Shown here one piece after another: positions 8,586 to 15,785 of a stretch of DNA of 21,846 bases. Position 1 is the first letter of the stretch. Each line of letters starts with the position of its first letter. Position numbers and translations under genes: made by a program. This DNA comes from Pavlovales sp. CCMP2436 (Eukaryota; Haptophyta; Pavlovophyceae; Pavlovales): NCBI GenBank assembly GCA_026770615.1, contig MU631450.1, forward strand, positions 229,471-251,316. Direction: 5' to 3'. The notes beneath the pieces were generated by a model that had not been told where the DNA came from, ran no database searches, and saw only the letters and a program-made list of their open reading frames with translations.

Positions 8586-9275
8586 ATGTGGTGCGCGTCG
8601 GCTTTGGCTTCGCTGCTCCTCCTCTTTGGGTCCATGCTCGATGGCTCGCGCACGGAGGGCGCAGCACCCGTGCTCCACCCAGGCCGCCATGTTTTGTCAG
8701 CGCAGCCGGAGCCGATCCATCGGCCTGCAAAGCATCCCTCGCAGTGCTGGGAGGTCGTGGCGCGCGTCGAGAGACAACTGACGGGGAAAGCATCCGGGTT
8801 GACGTCAGAGGCAAGACTGCTCGTGGCGGCGACCAAAGACGCTGTGCTCGAGAGGCGCGCGGAGTTCTTCGACGAGTACGTGCACACGCCGCAGGTGGCG
8901 CTGGAGCCAAAGCGGAAAACGGCGGTGGTCTCGGCGCCGGCAGCGCAGCGGGCTCGGCGCAACTCGGCTCCGACCACGTTCAGCCTCAACGAGGGACGCC
9001 GTAGGCCACCGCCGGGCGGGGGACGAGCCGGGCCAGGCCGCGGCCACACCTTCGAGCACACACCACACGCCCCAGTCGAGTCGCCGCTGCTTCCCCCTCC
9101 AGGCGCGCTTGTGGCCAACTGGCTGACGCAGCACACGCTCCGGAAGCAGTGGGAGACGCCGCGCTCACCTGAGCGACGACGTGCAGGTCGACGCCCAGCG
9201 CGTGAAGGAGCTCTGCATTGGAAGGCAGCTTGCGTGAGTCAGGGCGCGTCAGGACTGAGACACGCGCGCGCATGA
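8586..9275 (+). CDS. Hypothetical, possibly secreted protein
   Basis: ATG 8586 opens with MWCASALASLLLLFGSMLDG, which looks like a signal peptide. A moderately charged part follows (ARLLVAATKDAVLERRAEFF, DEYVHTPQVALEPKRKT), then a Pro/Gly/Arg-rich part (RRRPPPGGGRAGPGRG). The open frame ends at 9275 (229 aa). In another frame 9169-9237 reads L-S-D-D-V-Q-V-D-A-Q-R-V-K-E-L-C-I-G-R-Q-L-A and stops, and it looks more protein-like than the Arg-rich end of the main frame. An acceptor-like GTGCAG precedes GTCGACGCC at 9188, so an unresolved intron or frame change may exist near 9100-9190. An antisense Ser/Cys-rich frame of similar length overlaps it and seems a shadow. No family is recognised. Confidence 0.35.
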   Translation: MWCASALASLLLLFGSMLDGSRTEGAAPVLHPGRHVLSAQPEPIHRPAKHPSQCWEVVARVERQLTGKASGLTSEARLLVAATKDAVLERRAEFFDEYVHTPQVALEPKRKTAVVSAPAAQRARRNSAPTTFSLNEGRRRPPPGGGRAGPGRGHTFEHTPHAPVESPLLPPPGALVANWLTQHTLRKQWETPRSPERRRAGRRPAREGALHWKAACVSQGASGLRHARA

Positions 9276-9410
9276 CGGCGACGTCAACGGTGTAAGCCAA
9301 ATTGAGTTTAAGTAGGCACCGAATTTCAAATTTTCGCTTCGCTGGGGGAGGACCCCCAGACCCCCCCTCTGCAAGTGACTGCCAGCAGACCCTCCTTTAG
9401 CATGGGGTCA
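9276..9410. other. Left edge of the repeat island with a GC hairpin
   Basis: CTGGGGG-AGGA-CCCCCAG (9342-9359) forms a 7-bp stem with a 4-nt loop, next to a C run. No coding is seen. Confidence 0.5.
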
Positions 9411-9557
9411 GCCGACAGCCAACCAGAGCGCAGGGATAAACGTCGAGTAAGTTACTTCCGAGAGCCAACCAGCGCTGAGCGTTTAGAGTCAGGAGCCAAC
9501 CAGCGTAAAGCGCTTAAGTGCCATGAGCCCACCAGAATTAAACTGGCGAAAGGCTTC
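9411..9557 (+). repeat. Left arm of a 3.26-kb inverted repeat pair
   Basis: The arm contains four degenerate units with AGCCAACCAG or GCCCACCAG, separated by AGCGCAGGGATAAACG, GCGCTGAGCGTTTAGAG and CGTAAAGCGCTTAAG. The reverse complement of 12514-12674 carries the same units in the same order and ends in the same CTGGC(G/A)AAAGGCTTC. Identity is high (about 80% by eye). Confidence 0.85.
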
Positions 9558-9580
9558 GCCCCCACCCCCCCCCCCGTTAT

Positions 9581-9639
9581 GCCACCGTTACCATTTACGC
9601 ATTCTCCAATAGCTAATTGGGCGTAACGGGTAACGGCAC
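9581..9639. repeat. Nested hairpin next to the left arm
   Basis: CCGTTACCATTTACGC pairs with GCGTAACGGGTAACGG (one-sided mismatches), and its loop is itself a near palindrome (CCAATAGCTAATTGG). It follows a run of 12 or more C. Confidence 0.7.
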
Positions 9640-9764
9640 ATTTATTTCTAAAAAAAACACGGAAATTGATGACAAAGTAATCAAATATTTATTTAAATAA
9701 ATACGACGTAAAATTAAATAGAATTCACTTAGTCATAAATAGATCAACATAGTTTGTTCCGATG
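9640..9764. other. AT-rich spacer
   Basis: No features beyond AT-rich sequence. Confidence 0.4.
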
Positions 9765-9940
9765 TGAGCTAGGAAGCTACGACGCTAGAAAGCTAGTAAG
9801 CTAGAAGGCTACGAAGCTACGCAGATACGAAGTTAAGAAGCTACGAAGCTAAAAAGCTACGAAGCTACGAAGATGGAAAACTAGAAAGCTTGATAGCTAG
9901 AAAGCTGGAACGCTAAAAAGCTAGAAAGCTACAAAGCTAG
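9765..9940. repeat. Degenerate 8-10 bp satellite (AAGCTACG/AAGCTAGA)
   Basis: About twenty imperfect units of AAGCTACG, AAGCTAGA or AAGCTAA run head to tail. Most keep an AGCT core, which gives a regularly spaced short palindrome. Stop codons occur throughout, so this is not coding. Confidence 0.9.
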
Positions 9941-10216
9941 AGACCGGTCATGTTGTAATCCGTGGACTAATTGGACTGCACGCTCGTCGGACCAAATACG
10001 GGCAGTCGAACCGAACATAAATTGCTTGGGTTTAATTAGTAGTAACTGGTAGCCTATATGTGTCCAGGGCACCAACGCTCCCATAAGGGGCGGCCACCCA
10101 TAATGGGGGTTCCATACCCTCTACTTAGGGTCGTTCAGCTTAGGGTGTTGGTTCATGTATATGGTTAGGGTTAGGGTAAAAATAATAATAAAAGATTTTT
10201 ACCTTTAATAGCGTGG

Positions 10217-10421
10217 CCGGTCGCCTTGTGGGATTAGGGTTAGGATTAGCCTTAGAGTCCGGCTAACCCCACACATCCGACCTGCTTGCGCAGCAAGTAG
10301 GTCGGATTTGTAGGGTTAGCCGGACTCCAGGGCTAATGCGCAAGTAGGTCGGATTTGTAGGGTTAGCCGGACTCTAGGGCTAACCCTAACCCTAACCCCA
10401 ACCCTACAAGGCGACCGCCAG
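10217..10421. repeat. Palindrome of about 200 bp built on telomere-like sequence, with an internal 47-bp duplication
   Basis: The left arm starts GGTCGCCTTGTGGG at 10219 and runs through GAGTCCGGCTAACCCC and ATCCGACCTGCTTGCGC. The right arm is its reverse complement and ends in AAGGCGACC near 10416. Within the right arm a unit beginning AAGTAGGTCGGATTTGTAGG occurs at 10295 and again at 10342 (period 47). The arms are nearly identical over some 75 nt. A telomere-associated element or a recombination product is likely. Confidence 0.85.
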
Positions 10422-10441
10422 TAGCCTTAAACATAACTAGC

Positions 10442-10690
10442 TTAGTGACAACGATAGTGAAATCGTTGGCGGTAGCGTAGATTTGACGCTAGCGTGAGCG
10501 TGAGCGATCGCGCTGCGATGTCGATATCGACGGCGTCAGCGTCAGCGTCCTTAACTTGTGCGATATTTGTGGGCAGGCCTTGCCGCTTAGGAGCGAGTAG
10601 TATCTCCGGCAGAACGTAAGCGTCGGTCAGCGTCAGCGTTTGCGTTTGGGTTACTGACGTTAGCGCCACTGACGTTTGCATTATTCGGAT
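10442..10690. repeat. Degenerate GCGTCA/AGCGTC hexamer repeats
   Basis: GCGTCAGCGTCAGCGTCC (about 10533), GGTCAGCGTCAGCGTTTGCG (about 10626) and related strings give a low-complexity, Thr/Leu/Val-rich reading on the minus strand that is an artefact of the repeat. Confidence 0.6.
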
Positions 10691-10796
10691 TCGACGGGCT
10701 CAGGGTTAGGGGCAGGGTTTGGATTAGGGTTCGGGTTTGAAGTATGATCGAGGTTTTTGGTTAGGGTTTGGATTCATTTATACGTATATTATATAT

Positions 10797-10835
10797 AGAC
10801 GCCAGCTTTAATTCCTATCAGTAATATACATAAAT
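10797..10835 (+). repeat. Direct repeat copy 1 (partner at 13437-13475)
   Basis: AGACGCCAG...CCTATCAGTAATATACAT recurs at 13437 as AGACGCCAG...CCTATCAGTAACATACAT, about 32 of 38 positions identical and in the same orientation. The two copies lie either side of the inner repeat blocks. Confidence 0.7.
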
Positions 10836-11022
10836 ATTAATTTCATATAAGTGTTCCTGAATCCCAATCATAAATATAAGTGTTTCATGCGAGTGTTTCT
10901 CTACGCTATGGTCAGATGAAACTGCCAGAAGACGGACGTTATTCTAGGGTTTTACACGATGCGAGACGATCGCCGGTGCGGGCGATTGCCCCTACATACC
11001 CGATTGCTCGTGCGCAATTTAT

Positions 11023-11317
11023 TTATTTTTCCTGCATGTAGCACACAAAATGCGGGGCGGGTTCTTTGGTGATGTACGGCGGGTCTCTGGCGAGTGCGCC
11101 GGACGCGACCTCGGTCCACAGCGCGGTCGCTCTCGCCGCCGCGTACACGGGCGCTCCCTACCTCGTTCTCGCGCAGCTTGTCGGGGTCACCGTCAATCCC
11201 GTACTTCAGCCTGAGGAGCTTGTGCGACAGCCTGTTCATCTCCTCAGTGTCGTTGGCGCCGACGACGCATCCGCCGAGCGATGCGACGATATCCGGGTCC
11301 TCATCGTCCAAGTCCAT
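11023..11317 (-). CDS. Small two-exon protein of unknown function
   Basis: ATG at 11317-11315 has an excellent context (GCCATGG). Exon 1 (11317-11162, 52 codons) begins MDLDDEDPDIVASLGG and continues TEEMNRLSHKLLRLKYG. A GAG|GTAGGG donor follows. Exon 2 most simply starts after CCGAG at 11109 and reads V-A-S-G-A-L-A-R-D-P-P-Y-I-T-K-E-P then APHFVCYMQEK and TAA (11025-11023). This gives 80 aa and a 52-nt intron in phase. The second part is better protein than the unspliced frame, which becomes Arg-rich. An acceptor at CGCCAG (11088) would need another donor. The N-terminus is acidic and a short amphipathic helix is possible. No family is recognised. The gene sits alone inside the repeat island. 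Confidence 0.5.
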
Positions 11318-11371
11318 GGCGGGCGAGAGCTAACTGACTTGCTTCTAAATTAAGCCCAGTTGGGCAACCAC

Positions 11372-11378
11372 TCAGCTG

Positions 11379-11411
<33 letters not shown>

Positions 11412-11430
11412 CCCTCTCTCTCTCTCCCTC
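11372..11430. repeat. (CT)n microsatellite
   Basis: About fifteen CT units, then CTATCTGCCCT and a second CT run. It borders the first block of GC-rich tandem repeats and lies upstream (in the minus sense) of the small gene at 11023-11317. Confidence 0.9.
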
Positions 11431-11439
11431 TTGGGCCGG

Positions 11440-11745
11440 GCCGAACTAGCATTTACCTATCAGCAGGAAGTTAGTTAGCTTTCCGGCAGTCCGGCCGTCC
11501 GATGGCCCCCCTCGGCCCCTCTCTGGGCCCGGCCGAGCCAACATTTACTTAAGCAGAAAGTTAGTTAGCTTTCCGGCCGTCCAGCCGTCCGGTGCCCCCC
11601 CCGGCCCTCTCTGGGCCGAGCCAGCATTTACTTCAGCAGAAAGTCAGTTAGCTTTCCGGCAGTCCGGCAGTCCGGCCGTCCGGTGCTTCCCCCCCCCGCC
11701 CCTCTCTGAGCCCGGCCGAGCCAGCATTTACTTAAGCAGGGCTAT
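11440..11745. repeat. GC-rich tandem repeat, block 1 (units of 83-100 bp)
   Basis: Units begin AGCAGAAAGTTAGTTAGCTT at 11463, 11552 and 11635 (with variations) and end at 11735. Each carries TTCCGGC(A/C)GTCCGGCCGTCCGG, a C run, CTCTCTGGGCC, GGCCGAGCCAGCATTTACTT. Unit lengths differ through copy number of the inner GGCCGTCC and the C run. Confidence 0.9.
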
Positions 11746-12226
11746 GGCTCAGGTTATCCCCCCCCAGCATACGACCATTCATAGCGAATTCCCGACGCCA
11801 GTCACGAAACCTGACCAGTTAATTTTTGAATATATATATAAATTTGCATTAAATTCGTATCTAACTTTTCAAAAGCGACGCTCCCAATAAGTAACTTACC
11901 TCTTAAAATTACATACAAACAATTCAATTTTATACATTTTTTTTTAATTACGTACGGAAAACTCATATTTAAAAAGTTGTTGGGGGGCTGGTGAACGATT
12001 TCAGCATGGCGGATCACCTTTTCGAAAAAGATCACCTTGCTAGTTACTGATTTACTACCCCACGCACACGAATTCACAAATTTCTGAAAAATGTGCAAAA
12101 TAGAGCTCGCCGAGACGAATCCAGCGAGCCCAGAGCGAGCTCTGGCTTCGAGCATGGAGGCTCGCAAGGCTATGGATGGTCGTCCTCCACTTGCGGGAGG
12201 GGGGGGGGTGACCGAAGCCAGAGCCG
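11746..12226. other. AT-rich insertion between the two tandem blocks
   Basis: This segment of about 480 bp splits the satellite into two blocks. It is AT-rich at 11815-11970 and GC-rich at 12095-12226. AAAATTACATACAAACAATT (11905-11924) is the inverted match of part of the MITE-like element at 5784-5806 (22 of 23). A 121-codon minus-strand frame here (MRASMLEARARSGLAG...) straddles the base-composition change and is not a convincing gene. Confidence 0.5.
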
Positions 12227-12513
12227 TAGAAAGTTAGTTACCTTTCCGGCCGTCCGGCCGTCCGGTGGCCCCCCCCGGCCCTCTCTGGGCCGGCCGAGCC
12301 AGTATTTACTTAAGCAGCAGCATTTACTTAAGCAGAAAGTTAGTTAGTTTTCCGGCCGTCCGGCCGTCCGGTGCCCCCCCCCCCGGCCCCTCTCTGGGCC
12401 GGGCCGAGCCAGCATTTACCTATCAGCAGAAATTAGTTAGCTTAACGGCGTCCGACCGTCCGGTGGCTCCCCCCGGCCCCCTTTCTGGGCGAGCCGAGCC
12501 AGGATTCATTATG
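12227..12513. repeat. GC-rich tandem repeat, block 2
   Basis: Three more units of the family of block 1 start near 12227 (GTAGAAAGTTAGTTACC), 12328 and 12422. A short duplication AGCAGCATTTACTTAAGCAG lies between the first two. Frames through this block merely translate the repeat. Confidence 0.9.
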
Positions 12514-12674
12514 ATTTATTTGCTCAGAAGCCTTTTGCCAGCTTTACTCTGGTTGGCTCCTGACATTTATTATTTAAGCGCTTTACGCTGGTTGGCTCTT
12601 GACGCTTAACGCTCAGCGCTGGTTGGCTCTCAGAAGTACTCGGCGTTTATCCCTGCGCTCTGGTTGGCTGTCGC
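12514..12674 (-). repeat. Right arm of the 3.26-kb inverted repeat pair
   Basis: Four units with CTGGTTGGCT (12552, 12587, 12624, 12661) are the reverse complement of the AGCCAACCAG units at 9411-9557, in mirrored order and with matching spacers (AAGCGCTTTACG, AACGCTCAGCG, GTTTATCCCTGCGCT). Confidence 0.85.
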
Positions 12675-12992
12675 TTTTAGACTGGCGAAATCCCTGGGGC
12701 AACCACTATTTGAGTATTGCGGCTATGTATTTTAGACCAACAGGGTTGAATTCCGAATTAGTGGCGCGAATTCCGCACTGGGGAGGAGAGGGAAAAGCTG
12801 TGGACGGGACGAAGAAGTGGACATTGTTCGCCCCTGCGGGTTGAGTGTCGACAGCTGTCGTCGAACAGAGCCCTCCTCGACGGCCGAAGCCCGCCTCGTG
12901 TGCCTCTCATGTGCCTCCAGGGTCGACAACATACTAAAAGTAACTAACATTTCCGATTCTCAACGTTTGGAAGCGGAAAGAAAGTCATGATT
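12675..12992. other. Intergenic stretch inside the repeat island
   Basis: No gene supported. It has short palindromes such as GTCGACAGCTGTCGTCGA near 12848. An 81-codon frame over 12599-12844 is translated repeat. Confidence 0.4.
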
Positions 12993-13086
12993 CCCGAAGG
13001 GGCACAGAGAAGTTGGTGACAGATTTGTGAATGGGACGCCGCCCCATTCACGAATCTGCATCTAACTCTTCTGCACCCCTTCCGGT
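12993..13086. repeat. Inverted repeat with arms of about 43 bp
   Basis: CCGAAGGGGCACAGAGAAG...CAGATTTGTGAATGGG (12994-13035) faces CCCCATTCACGAATCTGCAT...CTTCTGCACCCCTTCCGG (13042-13085) across a 6-nt loop. Pairing is strong at both ends with a bulge in the middle. Confidence 0.75.
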
Positions 13087-13518
13087 TCGTAAGTTGTTCC
13101 GGAGGATTTTCACCGGACTTTTTTTGCAATTTCTCCCCGGTCTGGCCACTAATTCGGATTTCGACCCAACATAAATTAATGTAGGAGGGGGTTTCTGGCT
13201 GGCGGCGTGACAAATTATCATCAAGCTGATCTTAGCGCTCCGACACAGGCTCCCACGCGCTTTCAGCTTAGCCAGTCCCAGTCTGGTGCGGCCGCCAATG
13301 GTCTCCGATAGGTTATTTATACTAATTCTGCAGCCCGGCCTCACTGGACCTTGTGTCACAGAAGTAGAAATTACCAGAATGACGCTCGTAGGCACCAGCT
13401 TGATTCACTCTCACTCTCAGTATGATAAATACAGTCAGACGCCAGGTTAAATCCCTATCAGTAACATACATCTAACGCGTATCCCGACGCGCATTCCAAG
13501 AAGTCCACGGTTGCCACA
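13087..13518. other. Intergenic DNA downstream of the ARM/BTB gene
   Basis: It contains the second copy of the 38-nt direct repeat (13437-13475). No gene is supported. Confidence 0.4.
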
Positions 13519-15160
13519 CTACACACTCGGCGGCACGCCTGTGGCTCGCGCGACACGCGGCCGTTTGCGCGTCGAGCGCGAGCCGTCCACCTGCGGGTCC
13601 AGCTCCACGAGGCGGCTGGCCTGCTTGGTAACGACGCCGGCCTGCTTTACCGCGATGTCCTGCAAGATGGCCACCGCAGAGTCTGAGTACTGCCTCGCAA
13701 ACTAGAGCCATTCCGGCTGCTTGAGCACCGCTATCACATTCTCAGCCACCACCGCGTGCGCCGTGTCGACGAGCTCCGGCACATCAGCAGCACACGACTT
13801 GAGCTGCAGCAGCACGGCGAGGCAGTTGTCCGCGCAGAGCGAGTTGCACACTGCGCGCTCGCACCGCTCGAACACGCGCGCCGCCGCGTCTGGGCCGGCG
13901 TTGGGCGCGCCGCGCACCTTGGCCGCGAGGCAGAGCAGCTCGAGCCGCACGTCGAGCTCGGCCGGGAGTGGGGCCAGGCTCATTGCGTGCAGCTGGCCGA
14001 GCAGCGCGAGGTGCGCGGCCGACGAGAAGTCGGCGTCGGGCTTGATGATGCAGCCGCCCTTTTTGCCTTCGGCCATGCCGCCGCACAACAGCCTCTTGTA
14101 GTAGGGCGACGCATGCGCGAGCAGTAGCCGGCTGCCGCCAATCTCCTCGCCGTCCTTGCAGCGAAAGACCACGTCGTGCCCCTTCTCCACCGGGCCGGCG
14201 AGCGACGCGAATGACGCGAAGCACTCGGAGGACGCGTCGCGCTCGGCGCGCAGGGCGCAGTTCTCCAGGTGCGAGTCCCCCAGCGCGCGCTCGGCGTCGC
14301 CCTGCGTCGGGCAGAGCGATTAGGTGTTGCGCGCATATTCGGCCCACCCGCAGCCTGGCGCGTGTGCGGCAGCCGCGGGTGCACCCGCAGCTCCGTGCTC
14401 CTCTGCCAGCTCGCGCGACCGCGCATCCGCAGCGAGGTTCCGCAAGGCGTAGCAGGCGTGCATGCCGGCGAAGGCATTCGTATCTGAGCAGGCGCGCGAC
14501 GAGCTGACGAGCGCGATCAGCGGCGGCAGCGCGCCCGCCTCCACGATGAGCGCACGGGTGGGCGGGTCGTTGGCGAACCAACATATCGCACCCGCTACAT
14601 TCCCCTTGCTCTGCTCGGTGCCAGCGCGCAGCAGCGCCACGAGTAGCAGCAGCGCGCCCGCCTCCATGATGAGCGTGCGGGTCGGCGGGTCATTTGCAAG
14701 CCACATGATTGCACCCGCCTGCGTTCATCTTGCCCTCCTCGGTGCCAACGCGCAGCAGCGCCACGAGCGGCGGCAGCGCGCCCGCCTCCACAATGAGCGC
14801 GCGGGTGGGCGGGTCGTTGGCGAGGAATACAATCGCACACGCTGCGTTCGCCTTGCCCTGCTCGGTGCCAGCGCGCAGCAGCACCACGAGCTGCGGTAGC
14901 GTGCCCTCGCCCAGGATGAGCGTGCGGGTGGGTGAGTCCCTGGCGAGCCGTGATATCGCACTCGCTGCGTTCTCTTTGCCCTGCTCGGTGCCAGCACGCA
15001 GCAGCGCCACGAGCAGCGGCAGTGCGCCCGCGCCCAGGATGAGCGCGCAGGTGGTATCATCGGCCCTGAGCTGCCCAGCCAGCGCAGCTGCGGCGCTTGC
15101 CTGGTCTGCGCGGTCTGGTCCCCGCAGGCGCGCGACCAGGGCCTGGATGCTGGCCGCCAT
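13519..15160 (-). CDS. Armadillo-repeat plus BTB/POZ-domain protein (frameshift and in-frame TAG)
   Basis: The class usually acts as a protein-binding scaffold or substrate adaptor of cullin-3 ubiquitin ligases; that role is inferred. From ATG 15160 (MAASIQALVARLRG) come about five 41-42-residue armadillo repeats of the type ANDPPTRALIVEAGALPPLV, ALLRAGTEQGKANAACAI. In the third repeat one extra G (a C on the plus strand, 14718-14719) breaks the frame; the repeat pattern resumes in the next frame at I-M-W-L-A-N-D. Exon 1 ends near 14383, probably at a GC donor, and an acceptor CGACGCAG leads into exon 2 at 14301: a short helix, then BTB (HDVVFRCKDGEEIGGSRLLL, AHASPYYKRLLCGG). A TAG at 13704-13702 follows K-Q-P-E-W-L, but the frame goes on for 60 codons (F-A-R-Q-Y-S-D-S-A-V-A-I-L-Q...) to a second TAG at 13521-13519. 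Two lesions suggest a pseudogene or sequence errors. Confidence 0.75.
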
Positions 15161-15785
15161 CGCGCGCTTCGGGGCTGGTTTGCGGATACTTTTTCTTCAG
15201 TACAATTGTTCAGAGTGATACAATTATAATTTATTCCGCTGAGACCCCTTGAGGTCATCGTCGTCGGTTCATAACGACGTCACTCCGGGGAGTGAACCCG
15301 CCATGCCAGCAGGTACCTCCAGCTGCATCCATCACACGAGCGTTACGTTCCAAGTTACGAGCTTCAGTGTAACGAACTGACGCAAGTATTGTATTTATTT
15401 GCGTTCTATATTTATTCGGTGGTCACTGACCAAAGACTGTCAAGATATGACCAAGTAACCGATGAAGTGACCAAGAGGGTCCAAAACACACATAATAAGA
15501 AGATTCATGGTCAAACTCAATGTACTGAACCGACATAGAAGTGACAACCGCGCAAGCGCGCTGGCCGGTTTCGCAATTGGGTTTCGTCTGTCGAGGGCGA
15601 GAGGCTGAATCCGACCGTGCCAGGGTACCGTTCGGCGTTTTCTCCTACTTCAGTGAGGACGGGAGCTTGCGCGTCAAAGAGCGCCCCAACTCCTACATCC
15701 TCGGCCGGGGTTCGGAGCGCAGCGAGCGCGCGAGGCCCGCCACCCGTCGCCCGCGAGACCCGCCGCCATCTGCGAAGCCGTCGGC
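15161..15785. other. Divergent intergenic region between ARM/BTB and XDH-like genes
   Basis: It is likely to hold promoters of both genes. It includes the second copy of the CRE-containing dispersed repeat. A plus-strand frame from 15541 reads F-G-V-F-S-Y-F-S-E-D-G-S-L-R-V-K and N-S-Y-I-L-G-R-G before turning Arg-rich. It looks partly coding but is in a different frame from the XDH-like gene, and I cannot assign it. Confidence 0.4.
15225..15325 (+). repeat. Dispersed repeat, copy 2
   Basis: The same orientation and core as the copy at 241-332 (GTCGGTTCATAACGACGTCA at 15263). It lies about 65-165 bp upstream of the ARM/BTB start codon. Confidence 0.6.

Larger units (their letters stand above)
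10128..10770. repeat. Interstitial telomere-like TTAGGG tracts
   Basis: TTAGGG-type units occur singly and in short tandem runs on both strands: GGTTAGGGTTAGGG near 10163, GATTAGGGTTAGGATTAG near 10232, CTAACCCTAACCCTAACCCC near 10380, and degenerate forms at 10695-10770. Their presence on both strands around a palindrome suggests a fold or fusion rather than a simple chromosome end. Confidence 0.85.

Noticed and set aside
8426..9136. Long minus-strand frame (236 codons) antisense to the 8586-9275 gene
   Set aside because: Ser/Cys/Arg-rich, no family signal, and the opposite strand has a better start and a signal-peptide-like N-terminus.
9765..9940. CRISPR-like short regular repeat
   Set aside because: Units are 8-10 bp, imperfect and without spacers, in eukaryotic DNA.
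10442..10681. Thr/Leu-rich minus-strand frame of 79 codons
   Set aside because: Direct product of GCGTCA hexamer repeats.
11802..12167. Minus-strand frame of 121 codons in the AT-rich insertion
   Set aside because: Crosses an abrupt base-composition change, and part of it is the dispersed AT-rich repeat; no family signal.
12093..12844. Several plus-strand frames of 81-114 codons in the repeat blocks
   Set aside because: They translate the tandem units (e.g. FPAVRPSG repeats) and follow repeat, not codon, structure.
13784..14584. Minus-strand frame of 266 codons across the ARM/BTB gene
   Set aside because: Arg/Ala-rich out-of-frame reading of the real exons.
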